64,000 bases of DNA from Parasponia andersonii. Lineage: Eukaryota; Streptophyta; Magnoliopsida; Rosales; Cannabaceae. The stretch is from contig JXTB01000192.1 in the NCBI GenBank assembly GCA_002914805.1, positions 2,343 through 66,342 of the forward strand, given 5' to 3'. A model generated the notes under the pieces. The model worked only from the letters and a program-made list of their open reading frames with translations, did no database searches and had not been told where the DNA came from. Shown here piece after piece: positions 34,901 to 47,144 of this stretch (positions within the stretch are counted from its first letter, which is position 1; the number at the start of each line of letters is the position of its first letter). The translations under genes were made by a program, and so were the position numbers.

Positions 34901-37900
34901 TTGTATAATATGATTTTTTTTCATATCCCTACAATATATGAAAATCTATACTAACCATTAGATTTCAATTTAATAGGAGAAAAAAATAAACATTATATTT
35001 AATTTTTATTATAATCCAATGCAACATATTTAATTATAACAATCAGACTGAAATCTAACAATTCATATTAATTTCCATATTGAAAAAGAAAAAATCCCTA
35101 TACTCGCTCCACATATATATATAGAAGCGTGTGTGTTTATATATATATACTCGCTCCCTTTAGAAGATGGATCTGTTGCCCTTCTTTTATTGGTATATAT
35201 ATATCACTAATAAGTCATGATGGGTTCGCTCACCAGAAAAAAGAATGGTAGGAGTAAACTCTAAGGATAAGGTATGGATACTTTTTCTAAGTTGGTTCTC
35301 TTTTTGGAAACTTATCTTACAACTATTATATAATTAACCTTTTATGTCACTTTTGATAGGCCAAAAATCTCTTGTACATAATTCAATAGATACTAGACAA
35401 TATTAGTGGTCAACATCACCATGGGTATCAGTTTTCCTGAAAATTACATAACTGTGATAATATACAATTATTAATTAATGAAGTAAAAACAAATATAAAA
35501 GTACGTGAGACTGACCTTTATTAGTGATTAAGCAAAAAAATAAATTATAAATTGAGAAAAATCTCTATAATCTTATCTCACTTATAAAGTGGTTGTATAA
35601 TAAGATTTTTTTATTTCCCTACAATATATGAAAATCTATACTAACCGTTAGATTTAAATTTAATAGGAGAAAAACATAAAAGTTATCTTTAATTTTTGTT
35701 ATAATTCAATGTAACATATTTAATTATAACTATTATATTGAAATCTAACAATTCATATTAATTTCTACATTGACAAAGAAAAAATCCCTGTACTCGCTCC
35801 TTATATATATATAGAAGTGTGTGTGTATATATATATATATATATACTCGCTTTTTTTAGAAGATGGATTTGTGGCCCTTCTTTTATTGGTATCTATATAC
35901 AACTAATAAGTCATGATAGGTTCACTCACTCGAAAAAAAATGTTAGGAGTAAACTCTAAAGATAAGTTATGGATATGTTTTCTAAGTTGGTTCCTCGTTT
36001 GTAAACTTATCTTACAACTATTATATAATTAACCTTTTATGTCACTTTTGATAGGCCAAAAATATTTTGTGCATAATTCAATAGATACCAGAAAATATTA
36101 GTGGTCACCATCACTATGGGTATCAGTTTTCGTGATAATTGCGTATCTATGATAATATGCAATTATTAATTGATGGAGCAAAAACAAATATGAAAATTGG
36201 TGAGATTGAACAATATTAGCGATTACACAAAAACACAAATTATAAATTGAGAAAAATCTCTATAATCTTATCCCGCTTATATAGTGGTTGTATAATATGA
36301 ATTTTTTTTTTATTTCCCTACAATATATGAAAATTTATACTAACCGTCAGATTTCAATTTAATAGGAGAAAAAAATAAACTTTATATTTATTATAATCCA
36401 ATAAAACATATTTAATTACAACTATCAGACTGAAATCTAACAATTCATATTAATTTCATATTGATAAAGAAAAAATCTCTATACTAGCTCTTTATATATA
36501 TATATAGAAGCGTGTGTGTATATATATATACTAACTCTTTTTAGAAGATGGATCCGTGGCCTTTCTTTTATTGGTATACATTTACAACTAATAAGTCATG
36601 ATAGATTTACTCACCCGAAAAGACAATGTTAAAAGTTAACTCTAAAGATAAGTTGTGGATATTTTTTCGAAGTTAGTTCCCTGTTTGTAAACTTATCTTA
36701 CAGCTATTATATAATTAACCTTTTATGTGGCTTTTTATAGGCCAAAAATCTCTTGTGCATAACTTAATAGATACCAAATAATATTAGTGGTCACCATCAC
36801 TATGGGTATCAGTTTTCCTGATAATTGCGTAACTATGATAATATGCAATTATTAATTGATGGAGCAAAAACAAATATGAAAGTTGGTGAGATTGACCTAT
36901 ATTAGCGATTACGCAAAAACACAAATTATAAATTGAGAAAAATCCCTATAATCTTATCCCACTTGTAAAGTGGTTGTATAATATGATTTTTTTTATTTCC
37001 CTAGAATATATGAAAATCTATACTAACTGTCAGATTTGAATTTAATAGGAGAAAAAATAAACATTATATTTAATTTTTATTATTATCCAATACAACATAT
37101 TTAATTAGAACAATCAGACTGAAATCTAACAATTCATATTAATTTCCATATTGAAAAAGAAAAAATCCCTTTTACTCGCTCCTTATACATATATAGAAGC
37201 GTGTGTGTATATATATATATATATACTCGATCTTTTTAGAAGATGGATCCGTGACCCTTCTGTTATTGGTATCTATATACAACTAATAAGTCATGGTAGG
37301 TTCGCTCACCCGAAAAAAGAATGGTCGGAGTAAGCTCGAAGGATAAATTGTGGATACTTTTTCTAAGTTGGTTTTCTTTTTGGAAACTTATCTTACAACT
37401 TTTATAAAATTAACCTTTTATATCGCTTTTGATAGGCCAAAAATCTCTTGTGCATAATTCAATAGATACTAGACAATATTTGTGGTCACCATCACTATGG
37501 GTATCAGTTTTCCTGATAATCGCGTAATTGTGATAATATGTAATTATTAATTAATGAAGCAAAAACAAATATGAAAGTAGGTGAGATTGACCTACATCTG
37601 CGATTAAGCAAAATCACAAATCAAAAATTGAGAAAATTCTTTATAATCTTACCCCACATATACGTTGGTTGTATAATACAAATTTTTTTTATTTCCCTAC
37701 AATATATGAAAATCTATACTAACTGTCAGATTTCAATTTAATAGGAGAAAAAAATAAACATTATATTTATTTTTTATTATAATCCAATGCAACATATTTA
37801 ATTACAACTATTAGACTTAAATCTAACAATTCATATTGATTTCCATATTGATAAAGAAATACTCCCTATACTCGCTCCTTATATATATAGAAGCATTTGT

Positions 37901-40714
37901 GTATATATATTTATACTCGTTCTTTTTAGAAGATGGATCAATGGACCTTCTTTTATTCGTTTATGTATACAACTAATAAATCATGATTGGTTCGCTTACC
38001 TGAAAAAAGAATAGTAGGAGTAAACTCTAAAGATATGGTATGGATACTTTTTCTAAGTTGGTTCTCCTCTTGTAATCTTATCTTACAACTATTATATACT
38101 TAACTTTTTATGTCGCTTTTGATCGGCCAAAAATCTCTTGTGCATAATTCAATAGATACTAGACAATATTAGTGGTCACCATCACCATGGGTATCAGTTT
38201 TCCTGATAATGACGTAACTGTGATAAAATGCAATTATTAATTGATGAAGCAAAAACAAATATGAAAGTAGGTGAGATTGACCTATATTAGCGATTAAGCA
38301 AAAACACAAATAATAGATTGAGAAAAATCTCTATATTCTTATCCCACTTATAAGGTGGTTGTATAATATGATTTTTTTTTTATTTTCCAACAATATATGA
38401 AAATCTATAGTAACCGTCAGATTTCAATTTAATAGGAGAAAAAAATAAATATTATATTTAATTTTTATTATAATCCAATACAACATATTTAATTACAAAT
38501 ATCAGACTGAAATCGAACAATTCATATTGATTTCTATATTGATAAAGAAAAAATCCCTATACTCGCTCCTTATATATATATAGAAGCGTGTGTTTATATA
38601 TATTTATATACTCGCTCTTTTTAGAAGCTGGATCCGTGGCCCTTCTGGTTGTGGTATATATATACAACTAATAAGTCATGATAGGTTTGTTTATCTGAAA
38701 AAAGAATGGTAGGAGTAAGCTCTAAGCATAAGATATGGATACTTTTTCTAAGTTGGTTATCCTTTTGGAAACTTATCTTATAACTTTTATATAATTAACC
38801 TTTTATGTCACTTTTGAATGGGCAAAAATCTCTTGTGCATAATTCAATAGATACTAGATAATATTAATGGTCACCATCATTATGGGTGTCAGTTTTCCTG
38901 ATAATTGCGTAACTGTGATAATATGCAATTTTTAATTGATAAAGCAAAAACAAATATAAAAGTAGGTGATATTGACCTATATTAGCGATTAAGCAAAAAA
39001 ACAAATTATAAATTGAGAAAAATCTCTAAAATCTTACCCCACTTATACGTTGGTTGTATAATATGAATTTATTTTATTTCCCTAAAATATATTAAAATCT
39101 ATACTAACCGTCAGATTTCAATTTTATAGGAGAAACAAATAAACATTATATTTAATTTTTATTATAATCCAATGCAACATATTTAATTAAAACTATCAGA
39201 CTAAAATCTAACAATTAATATTAATTTCCATATTGATAAAGAAAAAATCTCTATACTCGCTCCTTATATATATATAGAAGCGCATGTATATATATATATA
39301 CTCACTCTTTTTAGAAGATGGATTCGTGGCCTTTCTTTTATTGGTATATATATACAACTAATAAATCATGATAGGTTCACTCACCCGAAAAAAGAATGTT
39401 AGGAGTAAACTCTAAATATAAGTTATGGATATTTTTTCTAAGTTGGTTCCCAGTTTGTAAACTTATCTTAAAACTATTATATAATCATCCTTTGATGTCG
39501 CTTTTGATAGGCCAAAAATCTATTGTGCATAATTCAATAGATACCAGACAATATTAGTGGTCACCATCACTATGGGTATCAGTTTTCCTGATAATTGCGT
39601 AGCTATGATAATATGCAATTATTAATTGATGAAGCAAAAATAAATATGTAAGTTAGTGAGATTGACCTATATTAGCAATTAAACAAAAACACATTATAAA
39701 TTGAGAAAAATCTCTATAATCTTATCCTGCTTATAAAATGGTTGTATAATATGAATTTTTTGTATTTCCCTACAATATCTGAAAATCTATACTAACAGTC
39801 AGATTTCAATTTAATAGGAGAAAAAAATAAACATTATATTTTGTTTTTATTATAATCCAATGCAACATATTTAATTACAACTATCAGACTGAAATCTAAC
39901 AATTCATATGAATTTCCATATTGATAAAGAAAAAATCTCTATACTCGCTCTTTATATATATATAGAAGCGTGTGTGTATATATATATATATATACTCACT
40001 CTTTTTAGAAGATGGATCTGTGGCCTTTCTTTTATTTGTATATATATACAACTAATAAGTCATGATAGGTTCACTCACCCGAAAACAGAATGTTAGGAGT
40101 AAACTCTAAAGATAAGTTATGGATATTTTTTCTAAGTTGGTTCCCCGTTTGTAAACTTATCTTACAGCTATTATATAATTAACCTTTTATGTCGCCTTTG
40201 ATAGGCCAAAAATCTGTTGTGCATAATTCAATAGATACTAGACAATATCAGTGGTCACTAACACCATAGGTATAAGTTTTCCTGATAATTACATACTCGT
40301 GATAATATGCAATTATTAATTAATGAAGCAAAAACAAATATGAAAGTATGTGAGACTGACCTTTATTAGCGATTATGCAAAAACACAAATTATAAATCGA
40401 GAAAAATCTCTATAATCTTATCCCACTTATAAAGTAGTTGTATAATATGATTTTTTTTTATTTCCCTACAATATATGAAAATCTATACTAACCATTAGAT
40501 TTCAATTTAATAGGAGAAAAAAATAAACATTATATTTAATTTTTATTATAATCTAATGCAACATATTCAATTACAACAATCTGACTGAAATCTAACAATT
40601 CATATTAATTTCCATATTGATAAAGAAAAAAATCCCTATTCTCGCTCCTTATATATATATAGAAGGGTGTGTGTATATATATATATATACTCGCTCTTTT
40701 TAGAAGAGGGATCC

Positions 40715-40810
40715 GTGGCCCTTCTTTTATTGGTATGTATATACAACTAATAAGTCATGATAGTGGCCCTTCTTTTATTGGTATGTATATACAACTAATA
40801 AGTCATGATA
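40715..40810 (+). repeat. 48-bp tandem duplication inside the last monomer
   Basis: GTGGCCCTTCTTTTATTGG through AATAAGTCATGATA occurs at 40715 and again at 40763. It explains why this monomer measures 738 bp, not about 690. Confidence 0.92.
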
Positions 40811-40980
40811 GGGCACCTGGAAAAAGAATGATAGAAGTAAACTCTAAAGATAAGGTATGGATATTTTTTCTTAGTTGGTTCTCCTTAGGTACACTTATCT
40901 TACAACTATTGTATAATTAACCTCTTATATCGCTTTTGAAAGGCCAAAAGCAACTATTATATAATTTACCTTTTCTGTAA

Positions 40981-41469
40981 TTATTCATGTAAAGATAATT
41001 ATTTGACTTCCTATAAAATACCGAGAAATATACCTCAAATAGGACAACAAATTCCCGTTTGGTAATATGATTTGTCTTAATTCATTTCTTGATCTCTTCA
41101 AATTGTGATTTGGAGGAGTAATAATCTGGTGGTCCAATGGAGTTGGTAATTCCACTTGAATTCTGCATTCCATTATTCTGATTCTCCACCGAACATTTTA
41201 CTTATCTCTGCAGTACCTTTTTTCCTCCTAAAATTTTCCACTCTATTTACCAAACATTCTACCAACTAATTAGCATTTCATTATTTTCGTAGATTTATTT
41301 GTAAAAGACAAGGAACGAGGTAGAAATTGATCTCACTTTGTGAGAATATTGTTTTGAGAAAAATTCAGTTCTATCAGTCAGTCTTTAGTTAAAGAACACA
41401 TTAAGTTATCCAAATTAGGCTGCAAAATTACAAATTGTTGTGGACTTATGCTACTTTTATGGTGCAAGG
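40981..41469. other. Spacer between array and next retroelement
   Basis: Single-copy-looking sequence with no gene recognised. The frame at 40985-41173 (minus) has no known motif. Confidence 0.4.
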
Positions 41470-43619
41470 TGTAAAAATATGGAATTTTCGAGTGTAATTT
41501 GAATATTTTACCAATTTTATGGATATAATAATGGAGGAATTACTTTGCAAATTTAAAGGCTATATTGCAATTACTTTGAGGACTGAAGTGATAGAGATTT
41601 GGGAACCAGAGACTATAGTGAAAATTTTTTAAAATTTGCATAGTTTCTTACTTATCCCCACGTAGGCTCACCCTCCTACACTCTCTCTCTTCTCTCCCTC
41701 CCTCGGTCCTGACCTCTCTCTTTCTTTCTCGCTCTCACTCTCTTGGCCGAACGGGAAGAAGGAGGCACCACCACCGCTCCCCATCGTCCAGTCACAGGGA
41801 CCACTGGTAGAGCTTCCTTGCACTGTGCTTGAGCTGATGCCAACCAACAGCGACCACCAGAGGAGCTTGCCGTCGCTGGAGAAGGAAAAGTGGTCGTTTC
41901 GGAGTTTTGGCTACCAGTGACGATTCCGACCACCATTTGACCTCAAACTAAGCTCGTTGGATTCGTATCGTCGCAAGGATCGTCAAGGTATACATATCTT
42001 AACCCCATACTATCCGAATCAAAACTTGCCATTTTTCGATATTTTGAGCTTAAGTTTAACTTTTTAATCCGACCATTAGATCATATTTTTGTTGTCATTT
42101 TTGAAATGTACTCAGAAAATGAGGAAGTTTGATATATCTATATATATATTGCCTATATTTGGTGACCGACAAAAAAATCAAATTCAGATGGCTAAGATTT
42201 GTCTCGATTTGCATGCCACTGGTCTGATGTGAGCCCAAACCTGAATTGGACAAGTTATATATCTAATTTAGCTATTTTGGGTGCTAGGAATTGAGTGAAG
42301 ATGTTTGTTTCAAGATTTGAAACTTTGTTTAGAAGTTAATTTTTCACAAGAGGACGATTGAGGGCTTGGAATTGGTTCCTGACCCTCCGGGCAATCGTCC
42401 AACCATACCCTGAGAATTCAATAGTATGATATCGCTATTCTTGTGAGATAGGGATTCCGTTACCTTCATTTTATGCCATTTTAGAATAAAACTTAGTTTT
42501 CGCAATAAATGAGAACAAATGTGATTTTTGAATTATTTAAATATATGTGGTGGAATCTGATTGTATGATGTATACCGTATTGCTCTGAGAACTTGTTGAG
42601 TGCATGTTATTTTGGGTATATCAAAAATAGGGTCATTATGCTGCCTGTTTTTCTGTAAAATCTTATTATGCTTATTTTATCGAAAAACTAGAGCATGATT
42701 ATTTTCACACTTCAGTTCTGCATTGCGCGTGTCATAGAATCATACATGAGCACTGTGTTAGCATCGTGAGTTTACAGTGTGACACTGTATATCCCACCGT
42801 CAGTGTAGAGTCCATAAACCTATGTGAGGTATTTTATTTATGATTACCTTCTCATTTGGCAAGCGTAGGCAATTCAGCTGTCCCTCTAGGTTTGATAAGC
42901 GATGCATGGGTGTCCTCTCTGGGTATGGGCTTAGGTATTAGATAGGCTATTAGATATATTTAGTACCATCATCATGGGTTTATATAGATGAGAGAATAAG
43001 AGCTCATGAGTATGGGTTGATTTGTGCCATGTGCATATAGATTGATGGTTTTAATTACATGGCTTTATATATATGTATTTGTGGATTTTCAGTTTGGATT
43101 ATATATATATATATGTGTGTGTTTTGGATCTAAACTAATCATGTAGGAGTTTTCCATCACTAAAATATTTTCATCCAGATAACTGTTTTTCCTACTGATC
43201 ATTTTATACTCACTCCCTTCTTTCCTCCTTAGGTAGTGTCCCATGTAATTTGGGTGATCAAGAAGATTAAGAAGTTGTCTGTCATCTTGGTAATGCTAGA
43301 GGAGTATGCTGTAGTGTTGGGATTGTTTGCTTCTGGATTAGCATTAGCACCAGGATTGCTACTTTCTTTATGTCTGTGAACGCAAGTATGCCATACTGAT
43401 ATTTGATTTTTTTTTTTTTTTTTGTAGTGGACGAGGATGATGTTTAATGGTATAAATGAACTGTGGGATAGACTCATGGGATGAAATTTCAAATATTTTA
43501 TTTAAATGGGCTGTTTTATAAAACTGAGGCTTTTAAGACATTTTTCCAAATAAATTAAGGAATTTCTTACCTTTGTGAAATTCCTTTTTTGCTACTAGCC
43601 TGAGTTTTGAGTTGTAACA
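41470..43619 (+). repeat. 5' LTR of the Tekay/Del-like element
   Basis: 2150 bp, TG...CA. It contains a CT-rich then GC-richer leader (41640-41940) and the CTCACTCCCTTCTTTCC, TTAGGTAGTGTCCC words near its end. A minus-strand frame in the leader (41676-41936) is Arg/Ser-rich and not a gene. Confidence 0.82.
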
Positions 43620-43625
43620 GAAATT

Positions 43626-43640
43626 ATGGTATTAGAACTT
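43626..43640 (+). other. Primer binding site (initiator Met tRNA type)
   Basis: ATGGTATTAGAACTTG six bases after the LTR end resembles TGGTATCAGAGC, the complement of initiator tRNA-Met, as in Del/Tekay elements. Confidence 0.75.
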
Positions 43641-43751
43641 GAGTTTAATAGCTCGGACGTATCACCATTAAACTAGAATAAAGTTATTTTCATAATAAGC
43701 ATTTATTATTATCTCATTAACTACTTGGCATATTGTTTCAGAATTATAAGA

Positions 43752-44596
43752 ATGCCTCCGAGAAGAGTTCCGAGGCACCAGCTGAGTACCGAACCTTGTC
43801 GTCTGGATTTCACTCATCTGATCAAGGCAATGTGTAGCAGGGATTTGAGCATTCCAGACTATTAGCTGCTTGCTCCAAGGGGAACGTCAGTTGTATCAGT
43901 CAGATCACCTCCAGCAGTTCATGCGCTTCCAACCAAAGCGGTATGATGGGAGACTAGAACTTCTCACAGCGATTACTTGGTTGCGTAAGATGGAGAGGTA
44001 CTTTCGTGTCTTAGGTACTCTGGTTGAGTTTTAGGTTATGTTTACTGTTACCTATTTGATGGGGAGTGCCATTTGCTGGTGAGAGACAATGGAATGGATG
44101 CAAGATATGGTGGGTCTAACTTAGGAAGGCTTTGAATGGATTTTTAAGGCCTAGTATGCCAATAAGGTTCAGTATATTGTGAACTGATTTGAGACTTTGA
44201 TTCAAGGTAATAGAATGATAAATGAGTACTTGATAAAGTTCATTGAGTTAGTAAGTATTACTCTTGGACTGAGTATGAATGAGAAGTACCGAGTTGCCAA
44301 GTTTATGAATCGTCTGAATCGGAACATTTTCAACAGAATTGACTCAAACTTTCCATACTCTTCCTAAAATTATGGTGGCTACCCAGCGGGTAAAAGCCAT
44401 CAAAGAGGGATTGGACTTTAGGAGGAGCCAGTAAAGAGGTAATGACGGGAAAGTCACCAGAAGGAACCAGGGGCAGTGGTCAGCTTAGGGTACTCCGAAC
44501 AGTAGAAGCTCGAACAACAGTAGTTCTTCAGGGGGTGGCAAAGGCAGTCCGTATAGAGAATGTTTTGTTTGTGGCCAACCAAGTCATCTGAAGAAT
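43752..44596 (+). pseudogene. Tekay/Del-like gag remnant
   Basis: Starts MPPRRVPRHQLS, the typical MPPRR start of Del/Tekay gag. Later frames give MRFQPKRYDG, AITWLRKMERYFRVLG, ETLIQGNRMINEYLIKFIEL and MNEKYRVAKFMNRLN, and the zinc knuckle start CFVCGQPSHLKN near 44562. Many stops and frame changes are present, and the text breaks off at the junction with the LTR copy. Confidence 0.8.
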
Positions 44597-45679
44597 GTTT
44601 TAATTCGGCCATTGGATCATGTTTTTATTGTCATTTTTGAATTGTACTCGGAAAATGAGAAAGTTTGATATTTGTATTACCTATGTTTGGTGATCGATAC
44701 AAAAATCAAAATCGGACAGCTAAGATTTGCCTCGATTTCTATGCCACAGGTCCGGTGTGGGTCCAGACCTGAATTTGACAAATTATCTGTCTAACCTAAC
44801 TACTTTAGGTACTAGGAATTCAATAAAGAGGTCCGTTTAAGGATTCGAAACTTCGTTGAGAAGCTGATTTTTTTGTAAGAGGATGATCGAGGGCTTGGAA
44901 TTAGTTCCTGACACTCTCGGTAATCATCTAACGATACCTTGAGGATTCAATAGCCTAGTATCACTATTCTTGTGAGGTAGAGTTTCAGTTACTTTCGTTT
45001 ATATCATTTTTGAACAAAACTTATTTTCTGCAGCATATGAGAACAAATGTAGTATTTGAATTATTTGAATATATATGATAGAATCTGATTGTATGATATA
45101 TATAATATTGCTATGAGAACTTATTGAGTATATTTTATTTTGGGTACATAAAAAATAAGGCCGTTATGCTGCATATTTTTCTATAAAAACCTATTATGTC
45201 TATTTTATCGAAAACCAGAGCATGATTATTTTCACACTCACTTTAGATCTGTATTGGATGTATCATAGAGTCATACATGAGCACCGTGATAGCATCGTAG
45301 GTTTATAGTGTGGCGTTGCACACCCCACCATCAGTGTAGAGTCCGTAAACCTGCGCGGAGTTTGTTATTTCTGATTACCTCACCAAGATTATTGTTTTCT
45401 TTTGTCTGCGAACGCAAGTATGCCATACTAATATTTGATTTTTTTTGTAGTGGATGAGGATGATGCTTGAACCTTATTTCAAACTATGTTTTTTTTAATT
45501 ATATTTGTTCGATCTATATTTAATGTGAGAGAGATTCACATGATGAAATTTTAAATATTTTATTTAAATAGACCGCTTTATAAAATTGAAATTTTTAAGA
45601 TATTTTTCAAATAAATCAAAAAATTTATCACCTTTGTGAAATTTCCTTCTGACACTAGTCCGGATTTTGAATGGTGACA
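44597..45679 (+). repeat. Truncated 3' LTR of the Tekay/Del-like element
   Basis: Matches the left LTR from about 42062 onward (TTTTAATTCGGCCATTGG, TCATTTTTGAATTGTACTC and so on). It lacks the part equivalent to roughly 42850-43340 and ends with CACTAGTCCGGATTTTGA and ATGGTGACA. It has lost about the first 590 bp plus an internal block of about 500 bp. Confidence 0.8.
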
Positions 45680-46276
45680 CAAGAACTACTTAATCAGATA
45701 ACCATCGGGAGTTTGTGAGCTAGGATCGATAAATGTTTGCATTTTAGCCTTTAATCAAGGTCATAAACAAACAATTTACCGTTAATTAGCAGTGATAGGC
45801 TCACATAAAGAGTACTACTGTTGGTATTCTTGCCTATGTAGCGCCCATATGTCTTTTTTCGGGTAATAAATTATCTAATGCAACAAACAAGATGAATAAT
45901 GCATGGCATCCAAATTATAGCCTTAATATTATTTTTAGGGGTGCTCATGATGGTTGAAATCCAATTTATTTTGGTCATATATATTCCAATCGGTTCGGAG
46001 AATCAGTCATCTGATCCAATCCAATCTTTATGTACTCCAACCGTACTTGTTCTATTTTGATATTCAATTTTTTATTTCAATTTTAGATGTGTTGATTTTG
46101 CTCCTTCCTCTCAATTTTTAATCCTATAACCTAATTCTTTGAACTTTATATTAAAATTTTCAAAAATAAAAGAATTACGAAAATAGACTAACTATGAATA
46201 TTGGACTTCAGAATCCCAAAAACATTAAAGAAAGAAAAATATCGATATCGATGAAAAAACATAATGCAATGTTAGT
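45680..46276. other. Spacer
   Basis: No gene or element recognised. Confidence 0.35.
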
Positions 46277-46501
46277 TTAGAATCGATGTGATTTGTTGTT
46301 TGTACATGTCGTTTTAAAACTGGCATGTGATGTCCAGGCCACTGGAAATGGCGATGTCTGTTCGCTATTGTTGTAGTGTTTCCTCAAACGTTTGGGCAGA
46401 GTGAGTAAGGTGAACAACAAAATAAGTCTGCAAACCCAAATAAGCTTTTTGCGCCTTAGATCATCTGAAGGCTTATGTGTACGTTTATAATAAGTACCCA
46501 T
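46277..46501 (-). pseudogene. Possible tiny fragment of a dioxygenase exon 2
   Basis: The minus-strand frame contains LLTLPKRLRKH, resembling YLMTLPKRFRKPH of the nearby dioxygenase pseudogene. The nucleotide stretch TTTCCTCAAACGTTTGGGCA resembles TTTCCTCAAATGTCTTGGCA in exon 2 of the intact gene. Only about 30 bases agree and the rest shows no family motif, so this may be chance. Confidence 0.22.
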
Positions 46502-47144
46502 TGCGCCCCGGACACAGTTTAGGAGGATGAGTAGATAAAAATGAATAATAATTATATATATGTATGTCTATATCTATATATATATATATCTATATATTAT
46601 TACTACTTTGTAGTTAATTTTTAAATTAGCTAGCTTAACTTATCTCAGTGGGATAAAAGTCTACATCGTATTTAATTGGAAAATCTTTCGTGTAAAGTAA
46701 AGGAAACATCTTTTTTTTTTTTTTTGGAATTTGGGGAATGGGGATTTGAACTCATTAGGACTAGGAGGAGGTGTGGTTATCATTTGGTTGAGCTTACGAA
46801 TGCAAAGAAATATTAATATTAATTGTTATACATGTACAACTACTAGTGATGATCATCATATATTGATAGTAACGTCGAAATTGTGACACATTTCCATGCA
46901 CGTATATGGTGATCACTAATTAAAATAGGTAACATTTTTCAATATAAAATAACGTAAGGAGGGTACAGGTCTCCATTGACTTCATATAAACGCTCTAGTA
47001 TTAATAAACAAAGAAACGTAAGGAGGACAGGTCTCCATTGACATCATACAAACGGCTCTAATATTAATAAACACTCGATAAATTAGTCTTAGCAGATATT
47101 ATTACTTTATAAGTTAATGATCATCACTATTGATCATTATCACA
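46502..47144. other. Spacer with TA tract and a 64-bp tandem duplication
   Basis: A TATATATC-rich tract is at 46549-46595. The unit starting AACGTAAGGAGG and including ACAGGTCTCCATTGAC and TATTAATAAACA is repeated at 46951 and 47015 (period 64). No gene is seen. Confidence 0.6.

Larger units (their letters stand above)
29105..40980 (+). repeat. Tandem array of a ~690-bp satellite-like monomer
   Basis: About 15 head-to-tail monomers, each starting near TAGGCCAAAAATCTCTTG: 29107, 29741 (shortened), 30241, 32593, 33282, 33971, 34666, 35358, 36053, 36739, 37434, 38124, 38820, 39509, 40203, with a stub at 40941. Spacings, after subtracting insertions, are 686-696 bp except 634 and 500 at the left edge. 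Ordered landmarks are CATAATTCAATAGATACTAG, GTGGTCACCATCACCATGGG, GTAACTGTGATAATATGC, CTTATCCCACTTATAA, AACCGTCAGATTTCAATTTA, CTGAAATCTAACAATTC, a TA-rich core with AGAAGCGTGTGTG, TTTTTAGAAGATGGATCC, CAACTAATAAGTCATGATAG and ATTAACCTTTTATGTCG. There is no protein or RNA gene: short frames such as 37151-37333, 39908-40096 and 40669-40920 are the same monomer stretch and are broken in most copies. It is satellite-like, though only tens of copies are visible here. Confidence 0.93.
41470..45679 (+). mobile_element. Internally deleted Tekay/Del-like Ty3/gypsy element
   Basis: The left LTR begins TGTAAAAATATGG; the right LTR ends ATGGTGACA. Flanks are CAAGG (41465-41469) and CAAGA (45680-45684), a target duplication with one mismatch. 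A methionine-initiator-type PBS follows the left LTR, then a gag remnant that stops at its zinc knuckle and joins directly to the middle of the second LTR near 44597. Protease, RT, RNase H and integrase are missing. A deletion reaching from gag into the 3' LTR explains this. Confidence 0.8.

Noticed and set aside
37151-37333. Similar ~60-83 codon frames in several array monomers (also 29523-29720, 39908-40096, 40669-40920)
   Set aside because: They share LFRRWI- and IYIQLISHD-like text only because the monomers are homologous. Other monomers break the frame by indels in the TA tract, and the product has no known motif.
29105-40980. CRISPR array or rDNA/telomere repeat as an explanation for the tandem repeat
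   Set aside because: The unit of about 690 bp has no short direct repeat/spacer plan, no rRNA text and no TTTAGGG repeats, and the host is a plant.
41676-41936. Minus-strand 86-codon frame in a GC-richer stretch
   Set aside because: Lies inside the LTR leader of the Tekay/Del-like element, is Arg/Ser-rich and has no domain.
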